Assembly (NCBI GenBank): GCA_035048495.1
Contig: CM068541.1
Coordinates: 16,251,929-16,315,928, forward strand
Direction: 5' to 3'
DNA from: Euptelea pleiosperma
Taxonomy: Eukaryota > Streptophyta > Magnoliopsida > Ranunculales > Eupteleaceae
Length of the DNA stretch: 64,000 nucleotides
The position numbers were made by a program, and so were the translations under genes. Under the pieces are notes generated by a model. It was not told the origin of the DNA and did no database searches. It saw only the letters and a list, made by a program, of their open reading frames with translations. The first letter of the stretch is position 1. Each line of letters opens with the position of its first letter. This document shows, one piece after another, positions 32,001-42,875 of this stretch.

Positions 32001-33159
32001 GAATTGGCATTGTCCTTGAATATCTCATTCTCTTCTGTACCAACCAATATCAGCTAATGATTTGGCAGATTTACCTAGGGGAGGTGCTTATAGAGATGAG
32101 TGGTATTGTGGTGTAAGTTTACCTATGTTTTGAATTTTTGTTGTTTCTTAAATTTTTTGTTCCTCTCTCGTTTATCGTATCTCTTTAAAAAAATTATTCG
32201 TTACCGATCGAAAAAAGAAAACTTCAATCTAGTGTAGTAGGATTGTAAGCAACCTTTTAATCATAGTTTGTGGTCCTTCTAGACACTAAACTCTTGCACT
32301 TTATTTTTTATTTTTATTTTTTATAAAATGCAGTTACAATAAAAGAAGAAAGGGATAAAGAAATACGTATGCATTATTTGTGTGTGATGTCAGATCATAT
32401 TTTATTTCCTTGTGATTTGCTTTCAGTGTCAATCGAGGTTTAAATTTAACCGTTATAACAGACAGTTAACGTTACTGTTATACCTGTTATAATGGGTCAC
32501 ATCATAGTCAAAAACTGATTAAAATAAAAATATTTTATTATTTTTTGAATATTTATAAAAATATCTTCAGCGATGGAAAACAGACAAAATAACGCTGTTA
32601 TAACGTTGAGTCCATTTTTCAGTTTTTAGCAGCTTCTGTTTTTTTGTAAATAACATAACCGTCTCGGAGCATTACTGTTATAATGTCCGTTGGAATGTTT
32701 TCTGCAACCATGATGTCTAACTACTTTTCAGCAATAAACAGATAGATAATGAATTCTTCAACTGTCAACTACTTTTCAGCAATAAACAGAGATATAATAA
32801 ATCCGTTTTTTTTGGTCTTAGGTGAATTGGAGCTACCCTTCCTGGCATTGCTTCTTGTGATTGTAGCTCCTCCTCAAGTAATGAAGCTAAGGTAACATAT
32901 ATGTGTACAAGGACAAAAGCTTGTATGTAGGCAAGTCATATGTTTTTTTTATCAAGTTTTGTTTACAGTTCTTATACTTTTCATGAGCAGAGGAAGACAG
33001 GATGGTGCAATCATTTCTTTGGCGATTGCGGGATATTTGGCTTTCCGACATTTTTTACAGTTAGGAATCTTGTGGAGAGCATTTGATCCAGCCTATATCA
33101 TTGTCACATTAGCTGTCATCTGCATCACTGCCGTGCCATGCTTGCTTTTGATATTATGA
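29085..33159 (+). CDS. COR413IM: COR413 inner-envelope (COR413IM-type) cold-regulated membrane protein
   Basis: Five exons: 29085-29155, 29242-29337, 29423-29487, 32822-32891 and 32991-33159. All introns are GT-AG and the phases join in frame, giving 156 residues from 29085. The protein reads LQWVCTVSSAVLM, SFLVPLFALQAPASVISWIK, GEYGTWTAFLGLL, GELELPFLALLLVIVAP, then GAIISLAIAGYLAF and a hydrophobic C-terminus (LAVICITAVPCLLLI). This is the WCOR413 (PF05562) family, chloroplast inner-membrane branch, with about five membrane spans. Family members are cold-induced and linked to envelope stability in freezing. The start is uncertain: the expected transit peptide seems to lie in another frame at 28993-29082. 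Intron 3 (3.3 kb) holds LINE fragments. The exon 3 donor is duplicated 30 bp downstream. Confidence 0.93.
29488..30289. other. COR413IM intron 3, 5' part
   Basis: Intronic sequence with a duplicated 30-bp segment at its very start (29481-29490 and 29511-29520 share ATTCCTGGTG) and a short (TG)n run ending at 29826. No other feature is seen. Confidence 0.6.
30290..30690 (+). pseudogene. LINE 3' fragment within COR413IM intron 3
   Basis: Broken frames read RMLGWMSGKTRKDKIRND, then RESRWFEHVQRQP-like and KMERGRPEMKWMEIVIKDLK, ending with CGGACCCCAAACATTCGGGACAAGGCGTTGATGATGAC. This is the well-known tail of plant RTE/L1-type LINEs (WMCGxTRKDxIRN..RWFGHVQRRP..GRPKxTW..DLK..W..RI.VADP). It has the same strand as the gene. 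Confidence 0.8.
30691..31489. other. COR413IM intron 3, middle part
   Basis: AT-rich intronic sequence without recognised features. A direct repeat TTTGATAATTTTGATAATTTTGCTAACTATTGTA lies near 31288-31322. Confidence 0.4.
31490..32165 (+). pseudogene. LINE RNase H-like fragment within COR413IM intron 3
   Basis: Across three frames one reads KAKISFLVLSSKELEGI, PPKVDKDKLNSHGCSFGNPSRSG, then VALLQGLKTAEGLNL and KIVVEGDSKNV. This is the RVT_3 (RNase H-like) order PPxGxxKLNxDGxxxGNPGxxGxG, then ALxxGLxxAxxLxxxxxxVEGDSKxV, as carried by plant LINEs. Frame changes and lost catalytic residues show it is degenerate. Confidence 0.75.
32447..32705. mobile_element. CAAGGTTTAAA-family MITE, degraded copy in intron 3
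   Basis: Starts TCGAGGTTTAAATTTAACCGTTATAAC and continues with repeated CGTTATAAC words, an AT-rich middle and TAACCGTC..CATTACTGTTATAATG. The right end is lost. Same family as 14845 and 44319. Confidence 0.55.
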
Positions 33160-33329
33160 AGAGGAATGTGAACCAAGATATATAAATGAACAAACTCATG
33201 TTATGGGAGATAGAGGTAAGAGAATGATCAGATCTTTGAGGCATTTGTATATATTGCTTGCAATGGATGTATACTTTCTTAATAGGAGCCTTGTTCGATA
33301 TAGAAAAATATGTAGAATGTGTGAATTCT

Positions 33330-33335
33330 AATAAA
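33330..33335 (+). terminator. Likely polyadenylation signal of COR413IM
   Basis: AATAAA about 170 bp downstream of the COR413IM stop codon, a normal distance for a plant 3' untranslated region. Confidence 0.5.
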
Positions 33336-33339
33336 ATGT

Positions 33340-35261
33340 TCTCAGAAATCTTAGCAAAGAAATATTCTCATAATCTGATCTTTTCTCCTCTTAAAGAAAT
33401 TTATATTCTTAACCTGAACCTTTAAGGTAGGTATCACTTGCTATCTTGGTTTTTACTACAAGCCCTTGTTATAGCTAGGGGTGGGAATGGGTCGGGTTCA
33501 GGTCCCATGCCAATATATGAATGGATCAAGCCATTACTACTGCCCATAAACAGGAAAATCTTAATGTCAAGCTTGGACTGAACCCTTTTAAGGGTTGCAA
33601 ATGGAGACCCTCGGATCTTTACAGAACTGGTGGAACTGCTTGTATTGATGCATCTAAGAGCTAGGCCTGCTGCCGGGAGAAGCGTAAACCTTGAATCCTG
33701 CTGGAATGAATAGAGGCTTTTTTTTTTTTCTTCTTTTCACCGCAATGGATAAAACCACCACCCATTGTGTGATAAGCAACTACCTAAAATCCATTCAGTT
33801 GCGAAGAAGCTATTAGTCACAGACTCCATCCAGATGAGCTAATTTCATTGGTTCATGTTGTTCAAACACCACTTAACACCAGTTTTGGAAATGGAACTAG
33901 AGGCGACCAAGAAGCTACCATTTGTTAGATGCTTTCTTAGAGTACTTCTTTCCTACTACCACCGATGTCTTCTTAGCCTTAACCATAGCAGCAGTAGATG
34001 ATTAGAGGTCTCTATCGATAGACAATTCAAGGATGGAGGGACCTCGATTAAGGAGGATCTCGGTTAAGGGGGCTTGCTTCTGACTGGAATAGGCCTTGAG
34101 AAGGCCGGCGGAAGCCAGCAGCAAAAGCTAGTGGATGCTTCATGAAGATGGGCAAGACTTCAAATTGGCTTCCTCAGATGGGGCCAGGCCTTGGATAAAT
34201 GACTTGCGACTTCAAATTGGTTACATCTTCTCACATTAGATAAATTCGTCTTCGAGTTTTGCATTACTTGAAAATTCTCGTAACGCTTCTACTGTGTTAT
34301 TCTGATCGCCCATGCCCTGGCATCGAGTATTTGAACTCAATGCTCTGCTCGTCATGCTTCAATGGGAAATACTCCACTTGTCGGTACAATCAGTCGAAAC
34401 AAAACAACTAGTTACCTCCTCACAGCCTCAAATATGTGACTGATCTCTCAAAGAAACAATTTGGATTTTAGCTCCCAACAACATTAACTAGAAACTCGGC
34501 CTCGAGTTTTCTCACCTATTCGTCTAGTGGCTAGCTGTGAACACCCATCCCTTAATATCCATCCGGCTTTCAATACGCGCTTTCGGCATTAGCACGCTCA
34601 TTAAGCAAAATGCTTTGTTTTCTTTTTTCCTTTTCCCAAGAGGTAGACCCCTTCACTAAGAAAATGGACTGATCCAAATGTGCATAGCGAATGGACGTGC
34701 ACAAAGTATGAATTGAATTGATCTGAATATCACACTCCACTCCACTCTAATCCAGCATTGCAATCTCAAGGCCTTCCTCAGCTGGGTTTTCTCCTACCTT
34801 TGTATGTTTGACCCATGAACACCAATCGTAGTGTATCGTTATGTAACTTGACACATGACATCCGTCATGAGCAAGGTTTTAAATTTCGATGGAACGAGAG
34901 AAAGTTTATCCGAAATTTCAGTTTTGGCGGCCCTCTTTTCAATACTTAAATATTAATTAGAGAAGAGATAATAAAGGCCTTCTTTCTATTATTAAAGACA
35001 AAATTTCCTTGAAATTTCGCTTAATATTTTGGTTTCGACCTAGACTGAAATACAAGTCGAAATTGAAATTTAAATCCTTTTTCATGAGTGGATCGACTTG
35101 CCACTGCACCTCTTGGAAAACGTCAAGAATAGCTTAATCATGCTTACAATTGCTTTTTTACCGAACTCCTCGAGCATCCATGGGGTTCTCAAACAACATC
35201 AGCATAAGCAGCCCAAGAAAATCTTCAAGTGTAGAAATCAAATTCTCAAAAGCAGAAACTT
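33340..35261 (-). mobile_element. Degenerate LTR-retrotransposon interior
   Basis: Sequence on the 3' side of a minus-strand primer-binding site (35262-35273). Short coding-like pieces remain on the minus strand (YPRPGPI, then FEVLPIFMKHPLAFAAGFR) with frequent stops. I could not assign a domain. A 209-bp MITE is inserted at 34872-35080. The part nearest COR413IM (33340-33650) may be unrelated. Confidence 0.35.
34872..35080. mobile_element. CAAGGTTTTAAATTTCG MITE, 209 bp
   Basis: Left end CAAGGTTTTAAATTTCGATG. Right end CGAAATTGAAATTTAAATCCTTT, its approximate complement. Inner blocks GAAATTTCAGTTTTGG and GGTTTCGACC match the smaller copy at 43271-43431. The flanks GTCATGAG and TTCATGAG agree at 7 of 8 positions, consistent with an old 8-bp (hAT-type) duplication. 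Confidence 0.75.
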
Positions 35262-35273
35262 GCTCTGATACCA
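35262..35273 (-). promoter_or_regulatory. Retrotransposon primer-binding site
   Basis: The minus strand reads TGGTATCAGAGC, complementary to initiator tRNA-Met. On the minus strand the sequence just before it is TGTCACATCAAAT, so the LTR should end about 35280 and extend to higher coordinates. Confidence 0.8.
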
Positions 35274-35279
35274 ATTTGA

Positions 35280-35660
35280 TGTGACACTGATTCGAAGACG
35301 AACCAAATCTGAATTACCAAGGGACCAACAACACCGAAATATGTGTTCTGGCTGCAAATTAATTAACGAAATACTTCAACTTAAAGGAAAGGCGAGTGAT
35401 TCCGATTCTACTAATCCCCAAATTCAAAAAACTAGCATCAATAACACACATTTTGACTCCCAACCACAAGATGACTTCCCTATGGGACTGATTACAATAC
35501 TTGACACAAAGAAAAGGTTGAGAACTTCAACAATACAGGAGTTGGGGTTGCAAGTCTTGCATATATAGCAACAGATAGGGGGCTGAGCATGATTAGAGTA
35601 CATCTCAATGTTTAAGATTTTATCCAGTGGTGGATAAAATCCTAAACAGGGGAGAAGGCA
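35280..35660 (-). mobile_element. Putative LTR adjoining the primer-binding site
   Basis: Begins TGTGACACTGATTCGAAGACG on the plus strand, next to the primer-binding site. The outer end is not defined, because no second LTR copy or target duplication was found. Placed by position only. Confidence 0.4.
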
Positions 35661-35961
35661 GAATACTTGTTCCTTAATTCAAAGTGATAAAAAGATGCCT
35701 CTCTGCTCATCATGAAAAGAATGAGTGTGTTTTAACATTGGAGGTCGAGGTGGGGTTCTTGTAAGCCATGGCTTTTACTTGTCAAAAGAAAAGAAAAGAA
35801 TAAAAACGGATCCCAAAAACTTCACCCGATGCAGGAAAAGAAATAAGAATGAGAAAACAGGTATGAAATGTCAAGGGAAATGAATGGCATTCAACAAAGT
35901 GAAACATGGTAAAACACAACTTTCACCAGCATTTCTACATGTTTTCCCCAGGAAATGCTAG

Positions 35962-36190
35962 TTTTTTTTTTTTAATAACTTTTATTAGAAGCAAAAACTA
36001 CAAAACGGGACCGAGAAGACCTCGTCTAAACACGAAATCCTCAAAGAACAAACCCACAAACAGTTTGGGCAAAAGGAACATAAAAGCTTTATAACCGAAA
36101 AGATAATATCTTGATGGTGATCTTATCTTCGAACACCCTCTGATTCCTCTCCTTCTAAAGGCCCCACATCACATCAAAGTGATGTGGAAA
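35962..36190 (-). pseudogene. LINE 3' end, antisense, with poly-T
   Basis: A 12-nt T run (35962-35973) is followed by antisense LINE tail. On the minus strand the innermost part reads VMWGLLEGEESEG-like, the MWxxWxERNxRxFED motif of the zf-RVT region in broken form. The orientation is opposite to the LINE fragment at 36290. Confidence 0.6.
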
Positions 36191-36289
36191 CGTGTTTCTC
36201 GGAAACTATGATGAAAGAGAATAATATTATTTTATAGATTTGTGAAAGTGATTCTTTTTTCATTTATCAAGTAATTCTTATTCATCACA

Positions 36290-36440
36290 GACACTCTTTG
36301 GAAGCTTCTCCCTTTTGCCTTTCGTTGAGAAGCATAGAAAGAAAGGAATAGGCGTATATTTGAGGGGTAGGAAATTGACTTAGAAGCAATGGTCCTTTCA
36401 TTATTAGGACTTTCTGTTCCGATGGGGAGATATTGTATAT
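36290..36440 (+). pseudogene. LINE zf-RVT fragment
   Basis: Broken plus-strand frames read LWKLLPFAFR, then KERNRRIFEG and LEAMVLSLLGL, matching the LxxxxPFAxxWxxWxERNxRxFEG signature of plant LINEs. Only about 50 codons remain. Confidence 0.65.
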
Positions 36441-37220
36441 GGGTTTAGAAGCAGTTGAAGCCCTGTGCCTTTTTGTAGATTCCTTATGGACCTTAACCGG
36501 GCCTCAAGCTGCCATTCCTCCCGGGCAAACTTTAGCCTTTTTACAAACTATCGACGTCATACCTGCAGGCTTGTTCCGCAATTCGATCCTGTGACCCTTG
36601 GCTCTAATGGCAATCAACCTCACACCCACGGGCCCCTACCGCGCCCTTAGGGAGCGGCATTATTGACCCCCAACATGTTGTAGTATAATTAACAGACTTT
36701 TACAGATCAAAACAAGAAAAAAAATTGGTAAAATTAGGTGGATAGTTTCTTACATGCCATAGTAGAAAAGTTAAAAAACAAGAGTTTATGGTTATACTTC
36801 ATTTTTACTGCATTGAGTCTATTTAAATTGGTCTTAATCACAACAAAAAAGTCAGAAGGCTAAACGATCTTCATTAAAGATTTATTGTTTTAACACTACA
36901 AAGAAGGGAGCTAACTATTTAATGGTGTATCTTAGGAAAAAAAAACTATTTAATGGTGTCTACCTCAACAAGAACTCAGATTACATTGATCTCTTCTCAT
37001 TTATGGTTTCCGGGGTTCGTCATTGATCAAGAGCCATTCCTAGATATAGTTCAGCAGAGACTTGACCTTGAGGAGGAGCAAGGTCTGCAGATGATTTGTT
37101 CCTTCGTTGATCCTCGAGCACGTAGCTTATACTATAAGGTCACATGTAAAAGTAATTGGTGGGCAATTGAGTGAATCGCCATCTCTTTGTGGAGCGAGGA
37201 AGTAACTTTAGAATCCAACT
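36441..37220. other. Intergenic, 3' flank of the X8 gene
   Basis: A GC-richer stretch at 36480-36660 and AT-rich sequence after it. The last few hundred bases probably include the 3' untranslated region of the minus-strand X8 gene. No separate gene is supported. Confidence 0.4.
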
Positions 37221-39675
37221 TTAGATATTCACAGCGAGAACGAGAAGTAACATAAGAAGGCTTGCTGAAGTGCACAGGGGAGACAAGCTCTGTGACATGG
37301 AAGCAGTGGGGTTGCTGGAGCTGGAGCCGGAGCCGGAGCCAGAACCGGACGGTTCTGAAGGTTCTGATCCATAAGCCGTTGGTGCAGTTGGGTTGGTTGT
37401 GTTTAAAACGGATGAACTTGTGCTGCAAATGCAATTGCAACGTTAATAAGGACTCCCTTTTGTTAACAGACATAGAACTGAAATTAAAGATAGAAAGTTT
37501 ACCTAGTTGATGCATACTGACATGACCCAGAACCTGCAATATTGAACAGAGAAAGGAGTCTGCTATTTAGCTTCTAATCTCAACATAAATATGCATGAGA
37601 ACCCGTTTTGCATACGTACATATATACGCAGTGAAAGAAAGCATGAACATGAGAACAGAGGATAAACAAGGGACTAGAAAAACAGAAGCCCAAGAGAACA
37701 ACATGGTTACCCTTTGACATACAAGAGACAAAAGAAACAGTTCGCCTTGCCTCACCCATTTGGTTGAGGAGATGCCTCAACCCCCTATCCTATTGTGACA
37801 TGTGGAGGAGAGGGCAAGGGCTATCTGAAGAGTGTTATAGCTTGAACCAAAACTAATTCTCCCTGTTACCCTTGACCTCTCCACATATCACAAGATGATA
37901 GCGGATTGAGGCATCTCCTCAACCAAATGGGTGAGGAAAGGTTTTTCGCAAGCGAAAAGGTTGCATTCCAAAAGGGCCAAGGGAGAGTTCCCATCACCAT
38001 CTAATCAGAGGATCCAATGGCGACATGATCACCAGTCCCTAAAATTTGTTACATGTCTCCACCCACTGTCCTGCTATACTGCTTCAACCTTTGATCAGAA
38101 CTTTTGTTCTCATGAGCTAAGATTTTGAATTTCAGGAGTTATTCATGATGTTTTTCATGAGATTTTAACACAAAACTATCAATTACAGTAACATATCTTA
38201 CTTGGGTCAGTGCTGGTAATAGTGGCGGTCCCTCCGAAGTTGCAGCTAGTCGGAACTGGGTTCTTCTGGTAGTAGCTATTGAATGCATAGGATGCATGGT
38301 CTTTCAATGTATTCGGGTTGTAACAACTTCCACTTGACTGAATTGCTGAACAGTCTGCACCACCATACCCACAAGCATAGTCAAGAGCGACCTGCAAAGC
38401 AGTTTGTGAAGCAGTTGGGCTCGCGACACACCAGCTCCCGCCCGACGATACAGGAGTTGCAGGGGTTGCAGGGGTTGTAGGGGTTGCAGGGGATGCAATG
38501 GTCGGACTTGTAATCGGGTTTGTTATGGTTGGTGCTGTTGGGGGTGGAACAGCAGTTGTTGTGGTTGGTGCTGTTGGGGGTGTAACAGGATTCATAACAG
38601 GAGATGTTGGGGTTGTACTTGGAGTTGTGGGATTGATAATGGGAACCGTTGTTATCGGATATGTGACATCTCGCTCGCTGATGGAGAATTTTGATTCATT
38701 GCTAATGAGCTCTCGACGAGACGAAGCTTTTTCTTCATGATCCGATTCTTTAATGTCTAATGCTCGAACCAATGGCTTCTCTGTAAACAAAAGTAAAGTG
38801 AGAACCAAATGAATGAAATTTTTTTGTGAGCCTGTCAAGGAGACGTTAGATTTGAATTATAATAATATGACCATATTAACCCCTCAGAATATTCGAAAAC
38901 ACCGGTCCGCAAGATTTCGATTCTCAACAAGTTTTAGAACATCAACAAACCCAAACCCCAACCCAAATTAAGTTCAAATTGTTTATGATGCAGATATTTG
39001 AATCCTTACCGCTTCATCAAAACAAAAATTTGAAAAAAAAAAATTGAGACACCAATTAAGCTAAGTCAAATTTGAAACCAACAAAAACCATATGATTAGA
39101 AACCAAAAGAGAGAATGCTTGAACCAATGGCTTCTCTGTAACAAATAAACCTGTACTCAAAATCAATAGTAAAGTGAGAACCAAATGAATGAAGCACATT
39201 TTTTTTGTGAACCTGTCGAGAGACGTTAGATTTGAATCATAATTATATGATCATATTCCCTTAGAATATTCGAAAACACCAGTTCGAAAGATTTCGAGTG
39301 TTCGACAAGTTTTAGAACATCAACAAACCCAAACCCAAATTAAGTTCAAATTGTTTATGATGCAGATATTTGAATCCTTACATCTTCATCAAAACAAATT
39401 TTTGAAAAAAAAATGTAAAAATGAGACACCAACTAAGCTATAAGGCAAATTTGAAACCAACAAGAACCATATATGATTAGAAATCATAAACTCACATGGG
39501 AAAACAATCAAATCCAAATTATAAGACATGAAGTAAGCAAAAATCCCATTTGAAAATTTCGAACAACAAGACATGAAGTAAGAAGAAACTACCCCATTTG
39601 AAAAAACTAGTCACCTGAACAGAAGCAAAGGCCCAAGAGGATGAAGATGAAACACTGAAGAACCCTTGTACCCAT
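37221..39675 (-). CDS. GPI-anchored X8-domain protein (plasmodesmata callose-binding-like)
   Basis: Four exons on the minus strand: 39615-39675, 38202-38780, 37503-37533 and 37221-37422. All junctions are GT-AG and in phase, giving 290 residues. In order: a signal peptide (about 1-27, [11 protein letters not shown]), a short acidic stretch, a Pro/Thr-rich linker (about 60-131), an X8 domain (about 135-222) opening GGSWCVASP with six cysteines at 138, 157, 164, 173, 200 and 218 and the [10 protein letters not shown] motif, a Ser/Gly-rich segment, and a hydrophobic tail (about 276-290, [13 protein letters not shown]) typical of GPI addition. X8 domains bind callose (beta-1,3-glucan). PDCB proteins with this layout sit at plasmodesmal necks. 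The long linker before X8 differs from PDCB1-3. Intron 1 carries a tandem duplication and intron 2 a MITE. Confidence 0.93.
37745..37941. mobile_element. Foldback MITE in intron 2 of the X8 gene
   Basis: Terminal inverted repeats of about 35 bp: CCTTGCCTCACCCATTTGGTTGAGG at the left and the complement CCTCAACCAAATGGGTGAGG at the right, both with GAGATGCCTCAA. The interior is about 125 bp. A half copy lies at 25930-25996. No target duplication was identified. Confidence 0.8.
38759..39485. repeat. 355-bp tandem duplication spanning the exon 2 acceptor of the X8 gene
   Basis: Unit A is 38759-39113 and unit B 39114 to about 39485, offset 355 bp. Both begin AATGC(T/C)(C/T)GAACCAATGGCTTCTCTGTAA, i.e. 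the first ~20 bases of exon 2 plus its acceptor on the minus strand. They then share AAAGTGAGAACCAAATGAATGAA, GACGTTAGATTTGAAT, GAATATTCGAAAACACC and TTTATGATGCAGATATTTGAATCC. Unit B lies wholly in intron 1, so it carries a decoy copy of the acceptor. Confidence 0.9.
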
Positions 39676-40333
39676 CTCTCCAAACTCTCCAAACTTCTTT
39701 AATCTGGGACTAGTCTTTCTCCTTAGTTTGAAACAAAGATGGATTTACGATCTCTAAAAATAAGAGAGAAGCATTAATGATGTTGTAGAAAAAAGATAGA
39801 TTTATCTCTGTTTCCTTTACTAATTGTATAAACATATAGTGAAGAATCAGAACTTTCTTTCTTGGCTTGGAGAGAGAGAGAGAGAGAGAAGGAGAGAAGG
39901 AATAAAAGAAAACTTGAGAAAGGAGGCATGGGAGTTGGAAGGTTCACGCAAGAGCAGGTGGAAAAAAGAGAAAAAAAGTGGGAAGAAGATGAAAAAAAGA
40001 GAGAAAAAGAGTGAATTGTTTGGAGATTAAGCCTGGTGTGTAGGCTGATGACAGTAATGATGATGATTAAGGATATGGAGGCAGCATTTTCTTTCTCTTT
40101 TTTGCTTGTCTTTTTACTGTTTTATGGGACTAAATCAAAAGCCAAAGGTGGGAGAGAGATGGAGAGATCCGTTTGGTGGGTGGGTCTGCAAGTTTTGTTT
40201 ATTTAATTCTCTCAAAACATACCAGAGATTTCAAATAAGAATTGTTGTTTTCCGTTGGTTTATCAGTTTGCAATATGATTGATTTTTGTGGCCCCCAAGC
40301 ATTTGGAACAGAATAGGGTTTCCTTCTAAGCAA
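39676..40333. other. X8 gene 5' flank with GA/CT-rich tract
   Basis: A run of GA repeats at about 39871-39889 and a purine-rich stretch to 40020 read CT-rich on the coding strand, as is common in plant 5' leaders and promoters. The long Lys/Glu-rich frame here is an artefact of that bias. No separate gene. Confidence 0.5.
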
Positions 40334-40600
40334 GGTTTTAAATGGTCCATTATAACGGTCCCATAATGTTACCGTTGTGACAATTATAACGGTCGTTATA
40401 ACGGGTCATATCAGTCACGTCTCAGTAAAAATTGTCAGAATATTAATAAAATGTTAATATTTTTTTTTAAACCTCCATAACGATATAAAAAATGGTTTTT
40501 TTTTAAAGATAATGGGCGTTGTAAAGGAAAGAGTTAAAACGGGAAGTAACATAACGGGGTAGGGGTGTTACCGTCATGGCCATCTGGATACAAGTCGAGG
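40334..40600. mobile_element. CAAGGTTTTAAA-family MITE, right end lost
   Basis: The left end is CAAGGTTTTAAATGGTCC, followed by ATTATAACGGTC and CGTTATAACGGGTC words and an AT-rich middle. It ends near GGGGTAGGGGTGTTACCG without the expected AAACCTTG. Confidence 0.6.
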
Positions 40601-40639
40601 CCTAAGGCGAACGCTCTATATAAGGCCTTTTTTATATTT

Positions 40640-41945
40640 AACTAGTAAATGGCTTGTGCCCACAGCACTCTCCGACAAAAGTGTTTGCAAAATTTGAGTG
40701 CCTTCCGCACTCAAATGGTATAACGGACTGGGGGCGTTATCTTAATGCACATGGGCAAAATGGGGTAAGTGGAAAAATAATGAAAATAATAATGGCGCTA
40801 AATTCAAAATTCAAAATTTTAAATTTTCAATATGTTGCGCACGAGGTCAAATGAGGGGGATTGAGTGGCTGAAATCTAACCGTCCACATTAGATGGATGG
40901 ATTTGATCTCAACCACACTTTATCTTATGAAGCATGATAAGATAAGAGATAAGACAACTTCCCTGTTTTGTTATATAGACTAGTAGGTGGCCCGTGCCCA
41001 TGGCCCTCTCCGACAAATCGTTTGCCAAAATCGGGTGTGAGTGGCTTAGATCCACCATCCATTTGGGGTTATAAGATCTCAGCCATCCTTTGTGAAGCCG
41101 ATAAGAGGGGGGATAAATGACTTCTCTGTTTTGTTATATAGACTAGTAGGTGGCCCGTACCCACGGCACTCTCCGACAAAGCGTTTTCCAAAATCGGGTG
41201 TGAGTGGCTGAGATCCACTGTCCATTTTGGGGGATAGGATCTCAGCCCTTCTTTGTTGAAGCCTATAATAGGGGGTATAAGTGGGAAGACAACCACTCTG
41301 TTTTGTTATATAGACTAATAAACGGCCCGTGCCCACGGCACTCTTCCATTGCAAAAATTGGGTGCCTTCGACACTCAAACGGTATAACGGACTGGGGGTG
41401 TTACTGTTTACGCATAGGGGCAAAAATGGAAAACGTGAAAAAATAATGGAAATAACATTAAATAATGGTGTTAAAATTCAAAATTTGAATTTCAAATTTT
41501 CAATCAGTTGGGTAAGGGGGTCAAATGAGTGGGAGTGACCGAATAAATGAGGGGGATTGAGTGACTGAAATCCAACCGTCCATCTGATGGATTTGATCTC
41601 AACCACTCTCTATCTTATGAAGCAGGATAAGATAAGAGATAAGACAACTTCCCTGTTTTGTTATATAGATGTATAGTGGGTGGCCCGTGCCCTCGGCACT
41701 CCCCTACAAAGCATATCCCAAAATGGGGTGTGAGTGGTTGAGATCCATAGTCTATTTGGGGGATAAGATCTCAGCCATCCTTTGTGAAGGCAATAAGAGG
41801 GGCATAAGTGGGAAGACAATTTTCCTGTTAAATTAATCCAACCGTCTAAATTTTATTTAATGTAAAGGGTTGATATGGGCCCTTGGATATATGAAGCCTA
41901 TAAGAGGAGGAGACAACCGCTGTGTTTTGTTATTAATATATATCA
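40640..41945. repeat. 'GCCCGTGCCC..TTGTTATATAGAC' modules, third and best cluster
   Basis: At least five modules head to tail, starting near 40645, 40982, 41146, 41319 and 41670. Starts read TAGTAGGTGGCCCGTGCCCACGGCACTC and ends TGTTTTGTTATATAGACTAG. Short modules are about 165 bp. Longer ones (~335-350 bp) hold an extra block with GGTATAACGGACTGGGGG, AAAATAATGG and TGAAATC(T/C)AACCGTCCA. The junction word TTGTTATATAGA is kept at each boundary. Confidence 0.75.
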
Positions 41946-42269
41946 TATTAAATAAAAAATTACTCTCTCTATATAATTGAAAATCTTTATATAAAAGCTA
42001 AAAAAATTTAGATGCATAGGACTCCCATTGATAGCTCACAGTAAGCGAAGCCAATGACATACACGAACACAGACTTCACAAGCAATGCATTTATCAAATT
42101 CAAAGTGGATTCCACAGTGAAAACGCTCTGATGTCATCAATTTTTCATAAGGATAGTATACGATATTGATCGTTCACTTTCTCAAAATTGACTCCGTATA
42201 GTCTGTACCGGAGTGGTTCATCCTCAAAAGAACAACAATTGGTTGTAGCATTTCCGTTCATGTGATGTA

Positions 42270-42470
42270 AAAGAGGGAGAAAAAATTCGTTGGTCCCAGT
42301 GAAAGTTTGAAGGTCCCCCACCAAAATGTCTGACATGTACCCTTTGTTAACCACCCTTAACCAAGGTTTACCGTGGGATGGATTTTGGCCTGGACATATG
42401 TGTCGGACATTTTGGGAGGGGAACCTTCAAAGTTTGAAGGTCCTCAGGACCGGTGAATCTTTTCTCTAAA
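42270..42470. mobile_element. Short inverted-repeat element, second copy
   Basis: Arms GAAAGTTTGAAGGTCCCC..CAAAATGTCTGACATG and TGTCGGACATTTTGGGAGGGG..CAAAGTTTGAAGGTCC. Related to 6481-6640. Confidence 0.65.
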
Positions 42471-42519
42471 AGAAGGCTCGCTCGTCTCGGAGGCAGGGGT
42501 AAGCTTTCTCAATATACAA

Positions 42520-42875
42520 TTACCACAATGAACGAAGGACTCACAATATGAGCCACGTGGCTCACCCTTAAAGGATGGTGACCATATGGATGTTTGGCCA
42601 ATCCCTAGGTGGACTTGCAAACCAAAAATCGGCCTGATAGGTAATTTCAGACCTTTAGATTCTAGTACCCCAAATAATGGCCAATAATGCTCAAATTCCC
42701 ACGGTTAAATCAACCCATGAAAATGACTCCAATCCAATGCTTAGAAATCACTAATAAGTTTAGTTTTTGGTTTGTAGGTCCACCTAAGGATTGGCCAAAA
42801 GTGTGCCACGTGACTCGTATTTTTGGCTGTCATCAACCTCGCTGACTGCGACTGTCAGAAAATACTTAAGATGAA
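42520..42875. mobile_element. M1-family MITE
   Basis: Both M1 halves: CCACGTGGCTC at 42554, CCATATGGATGTTTGGCCAATCC, then GGTCCACCTAAGGATTGGCC and CCACGTGAC at 42807. The very ends are degraded. Confidence 0.7.

Noticed and set aside
35281..35568. 95-codon plus-strand frame
   Set aside because: It lies in a putative LTR next to a minus-strand primer-binding site and has no recognisable domain.
36953..37174. 73-codon plus-strand frame
   Set aside because: No family resemblance. It lies in the probable 3' flank of the X8 gene and has no supporting context.
37132..37539. Continuous 135-codon minus-strand frame
   Set aside because: It runs through an intron of the X8 gene. The true exons 3 and 4 use other boundaries and phase, which complete the X8 domain and the GPI tail.
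39824..40030. Lys/Glu/Arg-rich 68-codon frame
   Set aside because: It arises from the purine-rich 5' flank of the X8 gene and has no domain or neighbouring exon.
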